64,000 nt of DNA from Hominimerdicola alba (GTDB taxonomy: Bacteria > Bacillota > Clostridia > Oscillospirales > Ruminococcaceae). Under the pieces are notes generated by a model. That model worked only from the letters and a program-made list of their open reading frames with translations. It was not told the DNA's origin and made no database searches. Each line of letters opens with the position of its first letter. Positions within the stretch are counted from its first letter, which is position 1. A program made the position numbers and the translations under genes. This document shows positions 31,618 to 40,105 of the stretch, one piece after another. The stretch lies in assembly GCF_900109655.1 (NCBI RefSeq), contig NZ_FOAT01000003.1, positions 76,321 through 140,320 on the forward strand, in the 5' to 3' direction.

Positions 31618-32154
31618 TTATCCCATGCCTGCACGATATGGTCCAATATATTCGATGACGCATTCGGCTATCAAACCACCTGCCAAAGCAAACAGAAATG
31701 CGGTAATTGCTATTTTGATAGCAACAAGCAGACCTGATCTTAGCCTCAGCGTCTCTGCGACTTCTTTCGGGGGAGTCGGTACCATTTTTGATAAGATCGG
31801 AGGTACTGCAAAAAAGAAAATAAATACCATCAACAGTATTATCTTGCCAAGGTTATACCCATCTGAGTGATTCCTGCAGCGGTCTGCCAACATTAAAGAT
31901 ATGAATGACAGCAGCAACACCAGCCCGTAATAGATATAAGTGATTATTTTCCAGTGCCGTACACGTTTGCCGTAGTCATCCCTGATATGCTCGATGTCCT
32001 TGAATTTATTTTTGGTTCTTTCAAGAGCGACTGCATCAGGTCCCGGCTTTATGTTCAACACCGAATCACAGTAGGGACATCTTGTCACCTGCTGACCCGG
32101 GGCATAGGTTATATCGCCCGAACAGTTCGGACATTTTATAACTGTTATCTGCAT
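31618..32154 (-). CDS. Zinc-ribbon membrane protein, paralogue 3
   Basis: A 178-residue protein with the same plan as its neighbours: Cys 8, 11, 26 and 29 in CPNC and CPYC, a charged linker with DDYGKRVRHW, then hydrophobic segments (about 70-88, 101-120, 147-165). Closest to paralogue 4 (31036-31551). It begins six bases after the stop of paralogue 2. Function unknown. Confidence 0.75.
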   Translation of the reverse strand: MQITVIKCPNCSGDITYAPGQQVTRCPYCDSVLNIKPGPDAVALERTKNKFKDIEHIRDDYGKRVRHWKIITYIYYGLVLLLSFISLMLADRCRNHSDGYNLGKIILLMVFIFFFAVPPILSKMVPTPPKEVAETLRLRSGLLVAIKIAITAFLFALAGGLIAECVIEYIGPYRAGMG

Positions 32155-32160
32155 AGTAGA

Positions 32161-32757
32161 TTACTCATCTGCGCTTTCTGTTTCCTCAGCCTGAGCTACA
32201 ACAGCGCTGGAAGTTTCCTCGGTCTTGTCCTTATCCTTGTTGGGAGAAATTATCATTCCGATTATAACACCTATCATCATCGCACCGAAAAACAGCGCGT
32301 AAAGCTTGAATGTGTTTCCTGCCTTTCCGCCGGGGTCACGAACATTCTGTATATCCTCGGGACGTTTAGGCAGAGCCGATGCCCTTATGGGTGCGGCAAA
32401 TATGGTTATCAGGAACATTGGCAGACCAAATATCATCATTACATCATTGGAAGTATCATTGATAGCAAAAGTGATTATCGCCAGCACAAAAGTCAGTCCC
32501 ATGAGTATGTAATTGGTTCTGTCCCAGCTTTTAAGGCTCTTGACATAATCAGCGCGCTTCTTTTCCTGTTCTTCGGCAACATGAGCCCTGTAATCAAGAC
32601 CCCTGTTTTCTTCCTCCAATACAGCAAGGCGCTGTTCGTCAGCAGTCCTCTGCACTGCGATGCGCGAATCACAATAGGGACATACACATTCGGTACTTCC
32701 CACAGAATACCTTATATCACCCGCACAGTTCGGGCATTTCATAGCTACGTATTCCAT
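32161..32757 (-). CDS. Zinc-ribbon membrane protein, paralogue 2
   Basis: A 198-residue protein with the shared ribbon (Cys 8, 11, 26, 29), a longer coiled helix (EEENRGLDYRAHVAEEQEKKRADYVKSLKSW), about three hydrophobic segments, and an acidic Ser/Glu tail ending AEETESADE. Shares the pattern KxLKxW before the first helix with paralogue 1. Function unknown. Confidence 0.75.
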   Translation of the reverse strand: MEYVAMKCPNCAGDIRYSVGSTECVCPYCDSRIAVQRTADEQRLAVLEEENRGLDYRAHVAEEQEKKRADYVKSLKSWDRTNYILMGLTFVLAIITFAINDTSNDVMMIFGLPMFLITIFAAPIRASALPKRPEDIQNVRDPGGKAGNTFKLYALFFGAMMIGVIIGMIISPNKDKDKTEETSSAVVAQAEETESADE

Positions 32758-32780
32758 ATTTTTCTCCTCTCATAGGATAC

Positions 32781-33305
32781 TTATTCTGCTGTATCAGCCT
32801 GAGATACCGCCGAACTTGAAGCCGTACCTTCCTCGGGCTTGCTGTCATCTTTTATCAAGCCCGTCACAACACCGCCCAGCAGTACAAGCCCGATGAATAT
32901 ACCGTAAAGCGCACCTTTTTTAAGGGGTCTCTCTTTCTTGGAAAGCTCCCCTTCCAGATCTTTCGGGATATCGGGCGCCGCAAGACGAAGCACAGGCGAT
33001 GCCGCAAATATAAAGAATATCGCAGGCAGCCCTAAAAAAGCGCTGTCGGATAAACTCAGCAGCACCCCCGATAAAACAGCCAGCGGCAGAGAGATATAAA
33101 ATATCACCCGCCATGTTTTCAGCTCCTTGAAGTACTTGTCCCTGTTGTGAGCTCGCCTTGAAGTATACCTTTCAAACTCCCGCTCCTCGGCGGTCATGCT
33201 TATCTGTATCTGCGAATCGCAGTAAGGGCAGACCGCCTTGGCTTTGCCGGGAGTATATTTTATATCGCCCGAACAGTTCGGGCATTTCATTGCTCTGAGT
33301 TCCAT
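32781..33305 (-). CDS. Zinc-ribbon membrane protein, paralogue 1
   Basis: A 174-residue protein: ribbon Cys 8, 11, 26 and 29, then YFKELKTWRVIFYISLPLAVLSGV beginning the first membrane helix, and two or three further hydrophobic segments, with an acidic C-terminal tail (SSSAVSQADTAE). First of four consecutive paralogues on the minus strand. Function unknown. Confidence 0.75.
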   Translation of the reverse strand: MELRAMKCPNCSGDIKYTPGKAKAVCPYCDSQIQISMTAEEREFERYTSRRAHNRDKYFKELKTWRVIFYISLPLAVLSGVLLSLSDSAFLGLPAIFFIFAASPVLRLAAPDIPKDLEGELSKKERPLKKGALYGIFIGLVLLGGVVTGLIKDDSKPEEGTASSSAVSQADTAE

Positions 33306-33314
33306 GGTATCAGC

Positions 33315-33719
33315 TTAGTCCAGATCGAAACAGCGCTCGCAGTCATCGGTGACAAGTATAAGTCTCTCGTCTTCAACTCTGCCGCCTGTTACGTGGTTTT
33401 CACTGATAAAACGGAAATACTCCATATGCTCTTCAAGAGTTCTGTGCTCGGGTATCATCACAGGCATAGGCTCCGCACGGGAACCCTGAAAAGCTATACG
33501 CTGACATTCGGTATGCACATCCTGTATCATGTCATGTATCTTGCCTTTATTGGCGGGGTCGGTAAATTTCTCATAACGCTCCCGTCCTATGTCATAAAGC
33601 TCGGTCATCTGAGTACCGCCGATATTGCCTGCAAAAACATAACGGCCGTCCTCAGTCATACCAAGTGTGTACTCGCTTCCGGGGGCTATAGAGAAATATC
33701 TTATCAGCCGGCGTGCCAT
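33315..33719 (-). CDS. Hypothetical soluble protein
   Basis: A 134-residue protein without signal or membrane segment. It begins with beta-rich sequence (YTLGMTEDGRYVFAGNIGGTQMTELYDI) and ends CERCFDLD. No family recognised. The ATG overlaps the stop of the IMP cyclohydrolase gene by one base (TAATG), so it is coupled to it, and it is followed by the zinc-ribbon array after nine bases. Confidence 0.65.
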   Translation of the reverse strand: MARRLIRYFSIAPGSEYTLGMTEDGRYVFAGNIGGTQMTELYDIGRERYEKFTDPANKGKIHDMIQDVHTECQRIAFQGSRAEPMPVMIPEHRTLEEHMEYFRFISENHVTGGRVEDERLILVTDDCERCFDLD

Positions 33720-34435
33720 TACTTTGAATACTTGTTTACGATCTTTGAAACAGCCTTGCCTGTCTCAATATCGATAAACCTTACAAACAGCGATACCTTG
33801 TTGTCCTCGTTCAGCGCGTTCCAGAGACCGTTTGTGAACTCGTCGATATCGTTGGGTATAGTAACCTTCTTGGGCTCACCCTCAAAGCTGGGCAGAGGAT
33901 TGCCGTCACCCATGTAGGTGTGGATGAAATGACCAAAACCTGCTATGGGAGTCGAGTATGTGAAAGTGAATCTCTCAACGCTGTCGGGGTTGCCGTCAGC
34001 GGATTTCAGTATGCTCATAGCATAGTTGTACTGACCGTCGCCAACGTGCATGATACCGGAGATCCTGGGTGTGTAGTTGGGAGCATCGTCCTCATACTCA
34101 CGGGTGCGCAGGCTCTGCTCGAAAGTCTGCTGCTTGTCCATCAGCTCGTATATAGTATCGGTCTGATCGCCGTTGGTAACGATGGTCTTGTTGCCCAGTA
34201 CCCTAACAGGCGAATATATTATCAGATGGGGATCTGAAAGCTTTGAAGGATCGGCAGCCTCGGTCTTGATGCCGTCCTCGGTCTCGGTGAAAACTCTGTT
34301 TCTGGAGTTCACGCTTCTGCCCATGATGAAGTAAGCGGTAACAGCGTGCTTGCCGTCAGCGCTCTTGCCGATAACGATACCTCTTCCGGGGTAAGCATTG
34401 CCTTTCAGTTCCTCATAAATGTCAAGTGTTTTCAT
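33719..34435 (-). CDS. purO: IMP cyclohydrolase, PurO type
   Basis: A 238-residue protein of the archaeal-type IMP cyclohydrolase family (PurO). The N-terminal box GRGIVIGKSADGKHAVTAYFIMGRSVNSRNR is the family hallmark, with the tyrosine and the GRS..SxNR residues that bind nucleotide; DPHLIIYSPVRVLGN, TPRISG and GFGHFIHTYMGDGNPLPSFEGEP follow in the usual order. It would close FAICAR to IMP, the last step of the pathway. This complements the AICAR transformylase at 28582-29763, which lacks that activity. It lies in the same minus-strand operon, about 4 kb upstream of it. Confidence 0.88.
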   Translation of the reverse strand: MKTLDIYEELKGNAYPGRGIVIGKSADGKHAVTAYFIMGRSVNSRNRVFTETEDGIKTEAADPSKLSDPHLIIYSPVRVLGNKTIVTNGDQTDTIYELMDKQQTFEQSLRTREYEDDAPNYTPRISGIMHVGDGQYNYAMSILKSADGNPDSVERFTFTYSTPIAGFGHFIHTYMGDGNPLPSFEGEPKKVTIPNDIDEFTNGLWNALNEDNKVSLFVRFIDIETGKAVSKIVNKYSK

Positions 34436-34465
34436 ATTTTTTGACCTCCTTAATGTATTTGCTTA

Positions 34466-35416
34466 TCACTGATTATGTTTATAAACGAGCCTTGTACGTT
34501 TATTGGATATTCTCCTCAATGCCAGTAAGATCATCTCATACAGCCTGCACACCAGCCTTAAAAACAGTTCCAGCAGCGCTATGGCGATCAGGCTCAGCAG
34601 CGGCATCACTATCAGGAATAACAGCCATGGTACAAGCCCGCTGTTAGGTGCACACCATAACAACCCGAAAGTGAAATTGCGATAAAATTCCACCAGAATT
34701 TCCATGACCTTGTAGGGAATAGAGCATGGCAGGAAAAATAATACCCGCATTACCCAGAAAAATGTCCCGGCGGATCCTGAAAGCTGATCTTCAGGACCCA
34801 GCCGAAGCTCGCTGAGTTCGCTTGCCGCCCTGATCAGTATTCCTGTGACAATAAAGGCGATATTGTCCGCCACTATCTCAGCCGCAAAGTTCTCCGAACG
34901 GTAGTACAAAAGCTTGAATCTATGCTTTTTCGGCTCACCGAGCTCTACCCTGTCCTTCTCTTTGGCAAACCACCGTTTCATGATAAAAGCCTTCAGCATC
35001 ATTATGACAGGAAAGAAGAGTGTTCCCCAAAAGCGCCAGTACCCGGTCGATATCTCAGAAGAATAAAACACAACACTGACATCCACTTCATTAGAAAAGC
35101 CGTAGACCGTGTAGAAATCTGCCATACCCAGAGTCAACAGGTGTCGTGCGATAAATCGCAAGTGCGGCACGTCCTTTATCAGCTGGCTGGGAGCATTAAT
35201 ATCCACCAAATCGGTGTAAAAGCTATCCACAGGATCGTAATACTCCGTCCAGTAATGGGTGCAAGTCCCGTAATATTGTCTGTATGTCACCTGTATACTC
35301 CATGGGTTGAGCACCGTGGTGATCACTAAGCACAGTAAATATATCCCTATAAGTATCAGATACTTTTTCTTCTTCGGTAATATACCTGCTATCCTATTAT
35401 TAATTTTTTCGTTCAT
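34466..35416 (-). CDS. Integral membrane protein of unknown function
   Basis: A 316-residue protein with an N-terminal helix (about 19-37), an extracytoplasmic loop rich in Tyr and His, and several further helices (about 122-142, 177-196, 214-235, 258-290). No family recognised. The ribosome site is weak. A promoter with TATAAT lies about 75 nt upstream, and the gene is followed by purO after 30 nt, so it is probably the first gene of that operon. Confidence 0.65.
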   Translation of the reverse strand: MNEKINNRIAGILPKKKKYLILIGIYLLCLVITTVLNPWSIQVTYRQYYGTCTHYWTEYYDPVDSFYTDLVDINAPSQLIKDVPHLRFIARHLLTLGMADFYTVYGFSNEVDVSVVFYSSEISTGYWRFWGTLFFPVIMMLKAFIMKRWFAKEKDRVELGEPKKHRFKLLYYRSENFAAEIVADNIAFIVTGILIRAASELSELRLGPEDQLSGSAGTFFWVMRVLFFLPCSIPYKVMEILVEFYRNFTFGLLWCAPNSGLVPWLLFLIVMPLLSLIAIALLELFLRLVCRLYEMILLALRRISNKRTRLVYKHNQ

Positions 35417-35489
35417 ATCATATTAATTATCAGTATGTGTTTTTCCATTTTTAACCCAAGGTGATGTACGCCCACCACCTCAACTATAT

Positions 35490-35518
35490 ATTATAGCAGA
35501 AATTCCCGACAATTGCAA
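35490..35518 (-). promoter_or_regulatory. Promoter of the membrane protein-purO operon
   Basis: Minus strand TTGCAA (35518-35513), 17-nt spacer, TATAAT (35495-35490). Confidence 0.75.
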
Positions 35519-35560
35519 GTCATAGCGGAGAATTATCACTATTTTTTTCAGATAGTTCAC

Positions 35561-36184
35561 TTAGTCCACGTAAGCCTTGCCGTCGCGGATAGTTATCCTG
35601 TCCTCGCAGAACAGCGAAACTGCCTTGGGCAGAAGCTTCCACTCCACGTTTTCCATTATCTTCTTCTGCAGGCTTTCGGGGGTCTCATCGTTGGCGATAT
35701 CCACAGCACCCTGGAGTATTATCGCGCCCGCATCGGCTTCTTCGTTAACGAAATGTATAGTCGCACCGCTGACCTTGACACCATATTCCAGAGCCTTTTC
35801 ATGAACTTTCAGCCCGTAGAATCCCTCACCGCAGAATGAGGGTATCAGCGCAGGGTGAACATTGATTATCCTGTAAGGATAAGCCTTTGTGACTACCTCG
35901 TCCAGTATTATCATGAATCCTGCCAGCACCACGAGGTCGGCTTTCTGCCTGTTGAGTTCTTCAAGTATAGCCTGACTGTAGGCTTTCTTGTCAGCATACT
36001 CTTTCCTCGGCAGTACCACAGAGGGTATACTCGCCTTAGCCGCCCTTTCAAGAGCGTAAGCGCCCTCCTTTGAGGATATTACACAGCTTATCCTGCCGCC
36101 CTTTATCTCTCCTCTTTCCTGTGCGTCAATCAGCGCCTGCAAATTAGTCCCGCCGCCGGAGACCAGTACAACTATATTTTTCAT
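35561..36184 (-). CDS. purN: Phosphoribosylglycinamide formyltransferase 1
   Basis: A 207-residue GAR transformylase using 10-formyl-THF, third step of purine synthesis. MKNIVVLVSGGGTNLQALI starts the Rossmann-like fold; the catalytic set is in RIINVHPALIPSFCGEGFYGLKVHEKAL (Asn, His) and EEADAGAIILQ (Asp). ATG 36184 with AAGGAAG upstream was chosen over an upstream GTG. It follows the small membrane protein gene by 20 nt. Confidence 0.95.
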   Translation of the reverse strand: MKNIVVLVSGGGTNLQALIDAQERGEIKGGRISCVISSKEGAYALERAAKASIPSVVLPRKEYADKKAYSQAILEELNRQKADLVVLAGFMIILDEVVTKAYPYRIINVHPALIPSFCGEGFYGLKVHEKALEYGVKVSGATIHFVNEEADAGAIILQGAVDIANDETPESLQKKIMENVEWKLLPKAVSLFCEDRITIRDGKAYVD

Positions 36185-36204
36185 AATGATACTTCCTTTC
36201 ACGA

Positions 36205-36687
36205 TCAGTATTCTGCTTCCTCGTTTATAACAACTTTTTTAATGCCTTTCATGCCGTCCAAAGCTTCAAGTATGCCCTTTATCATTCGATCATCGTCAGC
36301 GTTGCCAAGATCAAGCATTATCTCGGCTTTTTTGCCGTCGGGTTCAAGAAGCGTGATATACCCATAGTAATTTTCTTCGGTGTAATCCTCGGTAAGTTTG
36401 CTGATACGGCTGTTCAGCTCATCTGTATCAGATTGGGTCACGTCCTTTTTGAAATACACGCTGTATATGAACATTTCGCCGTCAAATCCCTTGGTATCGA
36501 CCTTGTAGCTGAGATGCATATCATCTATGCCGAGCATCTCATTATATGTCGGCGCTTTCGGGTGAGTCTCCCTGTAACCGATGATCCCGATAATTATCAC
36601 CACCGCAAGTACCAACAGACCTATGATCTGATGCCCGTGCCTGTGCCAGAATGTCTTCAGCGACTTCCTGTTGTCGAATTCTTTCAC
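36205..36687 (-). CDS. Single-pass membrane protein of unknown function
   Basis: A 160-residue protein with an N-terminal cytoplasmic segment, one helix (about residues 22-41) and a soluble domain outside. The start is GTG 36687: GGAGGG lies six bases upstream and the codon overlaps the previous stop in GTGA. No family recognised. Confidence 0.7.
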   Translation of the reverse strand: MKEFDNRKSLKTFWHRHGHQIIGLLVLAVVIIIGIIGYRETHPKAPTYNEMLGIDDMHLSYKVDTKGFDGEMFIYSVYFKKDVTQSDTDELNSRISKLTEDYTEENYYGYITLLEPDGKKAEIMLDLGNADDDRMIKGILEALDGMKGIKKVVINEEAEY

Positions 36688-37175
36688 GATAAGCCCTCCG
36701 CTTCGCATCTCAGCTTGTAGAATACTTTTATATACGGCGGTGCGGACTCCATTTCCTCTGCCATGGCAGAAAGTCTGCGCTTACCCGTTCGCCTGTCAAG
36801 TATCGCAAATATCCTCACCAGAGGATACTCGCTTTTCAGACTCTCCTCAATAGGCTGTGAAGCGAACATATCAAAGGCGCGGTAAAAAACATGATGATCA
36901 AATCCGCCAGCCTTTTCAGCTTCGTCAAAGGCTTGCATCCAGCTTTCGTGGAGCCCCTTGCCGCTTTCTTCAAGCTCATGATATTTCTGTGAGTGTATCA
37001 TCATGCGCTCAAAATAATCGCTCTTGAAGACTTCAACGCCGTCAACACGAATCGCCGCCCTGCCCTCATGGTCGGGACATTTGCTGTAAGATGTGGCAAA
37101 GTAAGTCACCCGCCCCCGCAGTGAGGGTGCAAGGAACTCGCTCTCCAGCCTTTTCTTTATTTTTGTAAACGGCAT
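36684..37175 (-). CDS. SF0329-family conserved hypothetical protein
   Basis: A 163-residue protein whose N-terminus (KIKKRLESEFLAPSLRGRVTYFATSYSKCPDHEGRAAIRVDG) matches the SF0329 family, with the LESFL...SLRGRV..ATSY pattern. Family function is unknown. It sits between DUF5680 and a membrane protein in a tightly packed run. GGAGG precedes the ATG. Confidence 0.75.
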   Translation of the reverse strand: MPFTKIKKRLESEFLAPSLRGRVTYFATSYSKCPDHEGRAAIRVDGVEVFKSDYFERMMIHSQKYHELEESGKGLHESWMQAFDEAEKAGGFDHHVFYRAFDMFASQPIEESLKSEYPLVRIFAILDRRTGKRRLSAMAEEMESAPPYIKVFYKLRCEAEGLS

Positions 37176-37185
37176 AATGCCCTCC

Positions 37186-37641
37186 TCACTTTATGCTTCC
37201 GCCGTGGAACAGACATTCATATATCTGCACGCCGTTCAGGGAAATTATCTCACGTCCGCTAAACCAGCTTGTGTCACCGCTGACTTCACATTCGTATACA
37301 TACCCGCCGTCCGCAAAACGCTCGGGTCCTCTGAATGGCTTATCTGCGCGAACTCTCAGCAATGCCTCTTTCAGAAAATCTCCGCTGAAATTTTCGCCTG
37401 TTACCCTGCCGACGTAATTCATCGCCCAGAAAGGCTCACCGTCATGCCACAAAGCTTCCTCGCCAGCAAATCTTTCTCCGCCGAGATAAGTGTCTATGTA
37501 GGTAAGCCCACCCTCGCTGTACTGCAAATCATGGGAAGCAGGACGGGAACTTTCCGATTCGCCGCCCTTGCCCGCATATGTGGCTTTTTTCGCCCTTATC
37601 AGAAAATCAGTTACCTGACTATCAAACTTATCCACTGTCAT
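37186..37641 (-). CDS. DUF5680-family protein
   Basis: A 151-residue protein. FLIRAKKATYAGKGG, SRPASHDLQYSEGGLTYIDTYLGGERFAGEEALW and FSGDFLKEALL match the DUF5680 pattern along the whole chain. Other members are often fused to helix-turn-helix domains; this one is not. The ATG overlaps the previous stop (ATGA). Confidence 0.8.
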   Translation of the reverse strand: MTVDKFDSQVTDFLIRAKKATYAGKGGESESSRPASHDLQYSEGGLTYIDTYLGGERFAGEEALWHDGEPFWAMNYVGRVTGENFSGDFLKEALLRVRADKPFRGPERFADGGYVYECEVSGDTSWFSGREIISLNGVQIYECLFHGGSIK

Positions 37642-38384
37642 TTTCCTCCGCAGATATCCATTATCTTATCGGCATACTTCTCCGCGTATCTCATGGAGAA
37701 TTCTCCATGATACAGCCCGTCAAGTATCTCGATAGCAATATCTTTCACAGAACTGTGTATCAACTCTGCCGAGCGCTTCACCGAGCCTATCTCCCTGCCG
37801 CCCGCGAAAACATACACCCGCGCAGAAGTCTCTTTCACCGAACTTTTAAGCTCATACTTCTGATTCGCAGTCAGGAAAGCCGTCATGTTTTCCAGGCTTA
37901 TCTCCTTGGTGTCGCGAAAATAATCCTCAAAAAGCTCATCGGGTATCCTCAGTGAAGCGAACTGTTTACGTGCGAACCACTCTTTTTTGATAAGACCGTA
38001 ACTCATTTTCAGTGATGAGGGCAAAAGCGCCGCTGTCACCTGCGATGGTATCACAAGCGCACTCTCGATGACCGCATTTTCGCAGATATCTCCCCTCTGC
38101 GCCAGCATTTCCAGAGTGACCTGTCCGCCAAGCGAAAGCCCGCCCAGAAGCTTCACTCTGCCGCCCAGTTCATTGTCGATAAACTCAATTATCTCAGCCG
38201 CATTGGCTTCGATGGAAGTAAAATCCCTGTCGCTGCCCGCGTGACCGTCCAGTATGGGCAAAACCACCTGATAACGCTCCGCAAGTATCTCCGCCGCTCG
38301 GCGATACCCCCACCATGAGAGCCCGCCGCCGTGGAGAAGCATAACTGTTTCGATGTTTTTCTTCCCGAAAATGACCGTTTTCAT
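37638..38384 (-). CDS. Alpha/beta hydrolase
   Basis: A 248-residue protein with VMLLHGGGLSWWGYRRAAEIL (oxyanion), the nucleophile elbow LLGGLSLGGQVTLEML near residue 85, an insertion cap and the histidine in LYHGEFSMRYAEKYAD near residue 225. No signal peptide. The substrate is not known. It is followed with a four-base overlap by the DUF5680 gene. Confidence 0.8.
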   Translation of the reverse strand: MKTVIFGKKNIETVMLLHGGGLSWWGYRRAAEILAERYQVVLPILDGHAGSDRDFTSIEANAAEIIEFIDNELGGRVKLLGGLSLGGQVTLEMLAQRGDICENAVIESALVIPSQVTAALLPSSLKMSYGLIKKEWFARKQFASLRIPDELFEDYFRDTKEISLENMTAFLTANQKYELKSSVKETSARVYVFAGGREIGSVKRSAELIHSSVKDIAIEILDGLYHGEFSMRYAEKYADKIMDICGGK

Positions 38385-38397
38385 AGTGTTTTTACTA

Positions 38398-38895
38398 CTA
38401 GCCGCAAAGACCGCATACCTCTATGTTGCCCTCGCTGTCTATGCGAACATCAAAGGCATGGCCTGCAAAAATATCGGGGTCACAGGTCAGATAAAGCTGT
38501 ATATTGCTTATCTCTTCGATATCATCATAGAACTCCAGCCCAGCCTCGTTGATATGCAGCATATCTCTGAATACTTCCTCGCTTATTGGTGTCCTGACTT
38601 TCTGACCATCTTCCATTATGTAGCAGTTTTCCTCATCGGGGTCTTCTTCCGCCGAAGCCGCCCAGTCATCAGCAAGATCCAGCGCACCGTCATCTATCAG
38701 TGCAGCGATTATCTCTGCCTTGTGGCTGTTGACAAATGCCACAGCCCTTTCCACCTCGGGAAGTATCTCCGATGCGGTGTCATCAGTCACATCGATGTCC
38801 TCCATGTTCACTTCTACATGAAGTTTTTCGCCCCAAAGTTCGGTATCGAATACAAAGGGCCAATCCTCGCTGTCCTGTCTTTTCAGTTCTATCAT
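38398..38895 (-). CDS. DUF2262-like protein
   Basis: A 165-residue acidic protein. The C-terminus (DPDIFAGHAFDVRIDSEGNIEVCGLCG) and the middle (ISEEVFRDMLHINEAGLEFYDD) resemble DUF2262 proteins, which often occur near toxin-immunity loci, but the match is from memory of the pattern. ATG 38895 has GGAGGTG upstream. The purM terminator lies just upstream, so a separate promoter or read-through is needed. Confidence 0.55.
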   Translation of the reverse strand: MIELKRQDSEDWPFVFDTELWGEKLHVEVNMEDIDVTDDTASEILPEVERAVAFVNSHKAEIIAALIDDGALDLADDWAASAEEDPDEENCYIMEDGQKVRTPISEEVFRDMLHINEAGLEFYDDIEEISNIQLYLTCDPDIFAGHAFDVRIDSEGNIEVCGLCG

Positions 38896-38926
38896 GTCAT
38901 TACACCTCCGAGTTTTCGTCCTGTTT

Positions 38927-38960
38927 AAAAAAGCCACCCGGCACAACTGTACCGAGTGGC
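38927..38960 (-). terminator. Intrinsic terminator after purM
   Basis: Minus strand: GCCAC (38960-38956) pairs with GTGGC (38937-38933), extended by CGG/CCG pairs inside, then TTTTTT. Confidence 0.85.
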
Positions 38961-39014
38961 CGAAAGACTATTATAGTAAGAGTCCGACAAGCGATCTCAA
39001 TGTCGTTTGCTATA

Positions 39015-40055
39015 TCAGCAGATGATAACGCCCATGTCGCTCTCGACCAGCTCGCCGAGAACATAAGCATCCTCGCCAGCAGCCTTTATTGCAGCGATAG
39101 CCGCATCAGCGTCAGCCTTGTCAACAACAACAGTCATACCAACGCCCATGTTGAAGGTGTTGAACATATCTCTCTCGGGGATATTGCCTGTTTTTGCGAT
39201 AAGGTCGAATATAGGCAGTACCTGAACATCGCTTCTCTTGATCTGAGCAGAAATGCCCTTAGGCAGTGCTCTCGGGATATTCTCGTAGAATCCGCCACCT
39301 GTGATGTGAGAGATGCTCTTTACCTTTACAGCATCCAGCAGGCTCATGATAGCCTTAACATAGATGCGTGTAGGTGTCAGCAGAGCTTCACCCAGAGTAG
39401 TACCCAGCTCGTCATAGTGCTTAGCCAGATTTTCCTCGTTAACATCGAATACCTTTCTTACCAGTGAGAAACCGTTGGAGTGTACACCGCTGGACTTTAT
39501 AGCGATCATAACATCGCCGGGCTTCTGTGTGGTGGGATCAAGTATCTTGTCCTTGTCAACAACGCCAACAGAGAATCCTGCCAGATCGTACTCTTCCTCA
39601 GGCATAAGACCGGGGTGCTCCGCAGTCTCACCGCCAACCAGTGCGCAGCCTGCCTGAACGCAGCCCTCAGCAACACCGGATACTATGCTTGCTATCTTCT
39701 CGGGGATATTTCTTCCGCAGGCGATATAATCCAGGAAGAACTGGGGCTTAGCGCCGCAGCAGATGATATCATTAACGCACATAGCAACGCAGTCGATGCC
39801 CACGGTGTCATGCTTGTCCAGCAGGAAAGCTATCTTGATCTTGGTGCCTACGCCGTCAGTGCCGGATACCAGAACAGGCTTCTTTATGCCTGTGATATCC
39901 AGCTCGAAAAGTCCGCCGAAGCCGCCGATACCATCGAGAACGCCCTTGGTAACCGTTCTGCCTACGTACTGCTTCATAAGTTCTACTGCCTTGTAGCCTG
40001 CAGTAACGTCAACGCCTGCATCCTTGTAGCTGTTTGAATAACTGTTCTTGTTCAT
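39015..40055 (-). CDS. purM: Phosphoribosylformylglycinamidine cyclo-ligase (AIR synthetase)
   Basis: A 346-residue enzyme that closes FGAM to AIR with [59 protein letters not shown] and [12 protein letters not shown] form the family boxes in order. GAAAGGAAG precedes the ATG. It follows purF by 50 nt. Confidence 0.97.
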   Translation of the reverse strand: MNKNSYSNSYKDAGVDVTAGYKAVELMKQYVGRTVTKGVLDGIGGFGGLFELDITGIKKPVLVSGTDGVGTKIKIAFLLDKHDTVGIDCVAMCVNDIICCGAKPQFFLDYIACGRNIPEKIASIVSGVAEGCVQAGCALVGGETAEHPGLMPEEEYDLAGFSVGVVDKDKILDPTTQKPGDVMIAIKSSGVHSNGFSLVRKVFDVNEENLAKHYDELGTTLGEALLTPTRIYVKAIMSLLDAVKVKSISHITGGGFYENIPRALPKGISAQIKRSDVQVLPIFDLIAKTGNIPERDMFNTFNMGVGMTVVVDKADADAAIAAIKAAGEDAYVLGELVESDMGVIIC

Positions 40056-40105
40056 AAATACTTCCTTTCGGTCATATACGTCATATACTTAACTTGTTTC
40101 CAATG

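Noticed and set aside
38990-39016. 18-nt near-identity with 57235-57252 (TCAATGTCGTTT type) just after two stop codons
   Set aside because: A match of this length with one mismatch is expected a few times by chance in 64 kb on two strands.
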